Source: Physcomitrium patens
Taxonomy: Eukaryota > Streptophyta > Bryopsida > Funariales > Funariaceae
Length of the DNA: 64,000 nt
Direction: 5' to 3'
NCBI RefSeq assembly: GCF_000002425.4
Contig: NC_037266.1
Span: 7,691,180-7,755,179, forward strand
Shown here: positions 62,149-64,000 of the stretch, piece by piece
How positions within the stretch are numbered: the first letter of the stretch is position 1
How the letters are laid out: each line of letters begins with the position of its first letter
Made by a program: the position numbers and the translations under genes
Notes under the pieces: generated by a model
Databases searched by the model: none
The model's input: only the letters and a program-made list of their open reading frames with translations
What the model was told of the DNA's origin: nothing

Positions 62149-62965
62149 TGTTGAGATCATTAAATGTAGCCGGCGCTCTCCATAATATGTACTGTAGACT
62201 ATAGTAATTACAATAGCTACAGTATTTAGAGTCTAGTAGAGAAGTACTGTTGATCTTCTCTTCTTTTCTCTTCTTGTATACGAGACAGAACCAGATGAAT
62301 AGATTTTTGTGTGTGTAAAGGTCTCTCTCCTTAGAAACCCTCTTGTGTGTATGACTTACTACTACTCTTGTATGTGTGTATGTGTCACGGACATACATAT
62401 AATTACCTATATGAATAGATAAAAGTATGTAAAAGTAGATAAAAGTAGGTTAATTGTATAATATCTTCTAGAGAAGCTTCTTAGAAGCTTCATAGACGCT
62501 GCTTTGACTTTATAGGAGTCTATAGTTGACTTTTAGGTTAGAAACTTGGTCAACAAGTTAGCCAAGTACCACACATGTTGGAAGCTTAAAGAACAAGCTA
62601 ACTACGTGGTCCATCCATAGAAAACTTGCCTTGCAAGCAAAGGCATGTGGCCTAGAAAGTCAACATATATTGGAGGTCTTATAGAACATCGCCACGTGGC
62701 TTCTAGTTAGATAGTATATATAGAGGCAAGAGTGAAGCCCTCTTCACTCTTGTCAACTCCTTTCTTGCTTCTAGTCTAGTTTCAAGGGTCTCTAGTTTTC
62801 TTGTATTTTGGCAATAGCCATTCTAATTTCTTTCTTAATATACATATTTCTATTTTGTCCTATTTCTTTGAGAAAAGTCTCACTTACTCTTTAGCTTTCA
62901 TCGAGTTCTTGTCCTTGACAGTATGACTTACTATTACTCTTGTGTCTTTCTAAACATTCTCAACA
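62149..62965 (+). repeat. 5' LTR of copia element E (with internal solo LTR)
   Basis: Similar to both D LTRs. The insert at 62383-62920 and the duplicated GTATG split it. Confidence 0.88.
62378..62925 (+). mobile_element. Solo LTR of the chromovirus A family with perfect TSD
   Basis: The LTR is 62383..62920 (538 bp): TGTCACGG...CCTTGACA, the same family as the A LTRs but on the + strand. GTATG occurs directly on both sides (62378-62382, 62921-62925). A solo LTR with an intact duplication is the product of recombination between the two LTRs of a full element. Confidence 0.92.
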
Positions 62966-63405
62966 TGTTATTAGCACGACTCTCTTCTACATACTATCAC
63001 AATTTTTTTTGCTCATGTCTTTGACTCTTCAAACCTGTAGCTACCCTTACTCAGTGTCTACCTCATGATCTTGTTCTTCTTACTAGCCTCTCAGACATTA
63101 GCTGCTTGCTTAAAGCACTTGTTCCACTCTCTGCCTTGCTTGCTTAGAATACTTGATCCAGTCCAACTCCATCCCAGCTTGCTTCCTAGTGCACCTCGCG
63201 CCTGCCGCCGAACACCCACCGAATCCACCACTACCGCCGCTGCTACCCTATCGCCCTGCCACCCTACCACTGCCTACTGCCGCCATCTTATTGTTGTTCT
63301 GTTGCCTTAATCTACAACTCTCTCCTTAACATATATATATATATATATATATATAATGTTTTTTCAAGTTCAAGTTTATCATTTTATTTGACTTTATATT
63401 TTAAG

Positions 63406-64000
63406 TACCAGAACCACAACGGTGTACCATTGGAGCTCATCGACAAGAAGGCATATATGTTGGTTTTGATTCACCAAGCATTATTTGTATTGTTGATCCA
63501 TCAATTGGCACATTATTACGTGCACATTTACAAAATTGTCGTTTTGAAGAAACTGTATTTCCATCTTTTCAAGGAGGAATATCCAATCAACAAAGAAATA
63601 AAGTACTCATATTTGAAGCACTAGAAACGTTTACAATGAATCCCAATCCTAGGACATCTTTGGCAGAAACTGAAGGTAAGATTTTGCATTTATAACGGAT
63701 CGCGGATGAAACACCTGATGGCTTCAATGATGCACCTAGAATTAGAAGAGTTTCTATTAATGAGGCTCAGAATGCACCTGCTGAGATTGCAGTGCCATTC
63801 ACTACAATACCTCAAGTTATAACAACAACAACTAAAAGAACTCGTGGACCAAATAAGCAACTACGTAAGAAGAAAGCTATAAAATTAATTAATCCTGTTA
63901 TTATTTCTCAAGAAATTGCCACTCATCTTGCAAGACTATCAATTCATGATGATATATCCATGCATAATGTACCTTCAATTCCTATGAAAAACAACCTTGG
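63406..64000 (+). pseudogene. Copia E coding remnant (region between integrase and RT)
   Basis: Parallels D 51248-51860: GVPLELIDKKAYMLVLIHQA, KEEYPINKEIKYSYL, then the linker with repeated AQNAP-type codons and TTTKRTRGPNKQ. Early stops break the frame. The product would lie between the integrase core and RT. Confidence 0.75.

Larger units (their letters stand above)
62149..64000 (+). mobile_element. Ty1/copia element E (D family), truncated by the window edge
   Basis: The LTR (62149-62965, interrupted by a solo LTR) starts TGTTGAGA and ends TCTCAACA. It is followed by a TTATTAGCACGAC primer-binding-like site and a leader like that of D. At 63405/63406 the leader jumps directly to the coding region that lies 1,491 bp further on in D. 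The coding remnant then parallels D up to the edge. The 3' end is not in the window. Confidence 0.88.

Overview
The window is nuclear DNA from a land plant. The genes have many short exons with GT..AG introns, plant-type families (vacuolar processing enzyme, SRC2-like C2 protein, LPA1/2-phosphoglycerate-kinase-like protein), interstitial TTTAGGG repeats and large nested LTR retrotransposons. A non-seed plant such as a lycophyte, fern or bryophyte is my guess; the sequence does not prove it.

Layout. 1-1.2 kb: 3' end of an unidentified + strand gene. 2.2-7.2 kb: AT-rich segment bounded by a 19-bp inverted pair of telomere-like repeats. 7.66-11.67 kb: + strand ATP-cone/P-loop kinase-like gene (about 409 aa). 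14.2-15.55 kb: + strand two-exon C2-domain gene. 16.2-16.55 kb: possible small secreted protein, - strand. 17.96-22.16 kb: - strand gene whose twelve exons read in one frame as a NudC/NUDT19-type NADH pyrophosphatase followed by a complete 14-kDa phosphohistidine phosphatase (PHPT1/janus) domain. This fusion is the most striking gene here. 55.56-59.10 kb: complete nine-exon legumain/VPE gene, + strand.

24.4-54.1 kb is one nested transposon block. A Ty1/copia element (D, + strand, TSD TAAAC) was split by a Ty3 chromovirus (A, - strand, TSD TTAGC/TTAGA). A was later invaded twice by + strand elements of another Ty3-like lineage, B (27.0-37.0 kb, TSD ACGG) and C (39.4-47.5 kb, TSD CCGC). B and C share gag-PR and RT-RH-IN reading frames in a -1 relation but have unrelated LTR bodies. 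All are decayed by nonsense codons and frameshifts.

59.1-64 kb is AT-rich and holds a MITE-like segment, a degraded LTR fragment of family A and a second D-family copia copy (E) that runs off the window. E has a solo A-family LTR inside its own LTR (TSD GTATG). Relative to D it lacks exactly a GT...AG-bounded 1,491-bp segment, as if it came from a spliced RNA.

Exon models were built by hand from splice sites, reading phase and family similarity recalled from memory. No database search was run.
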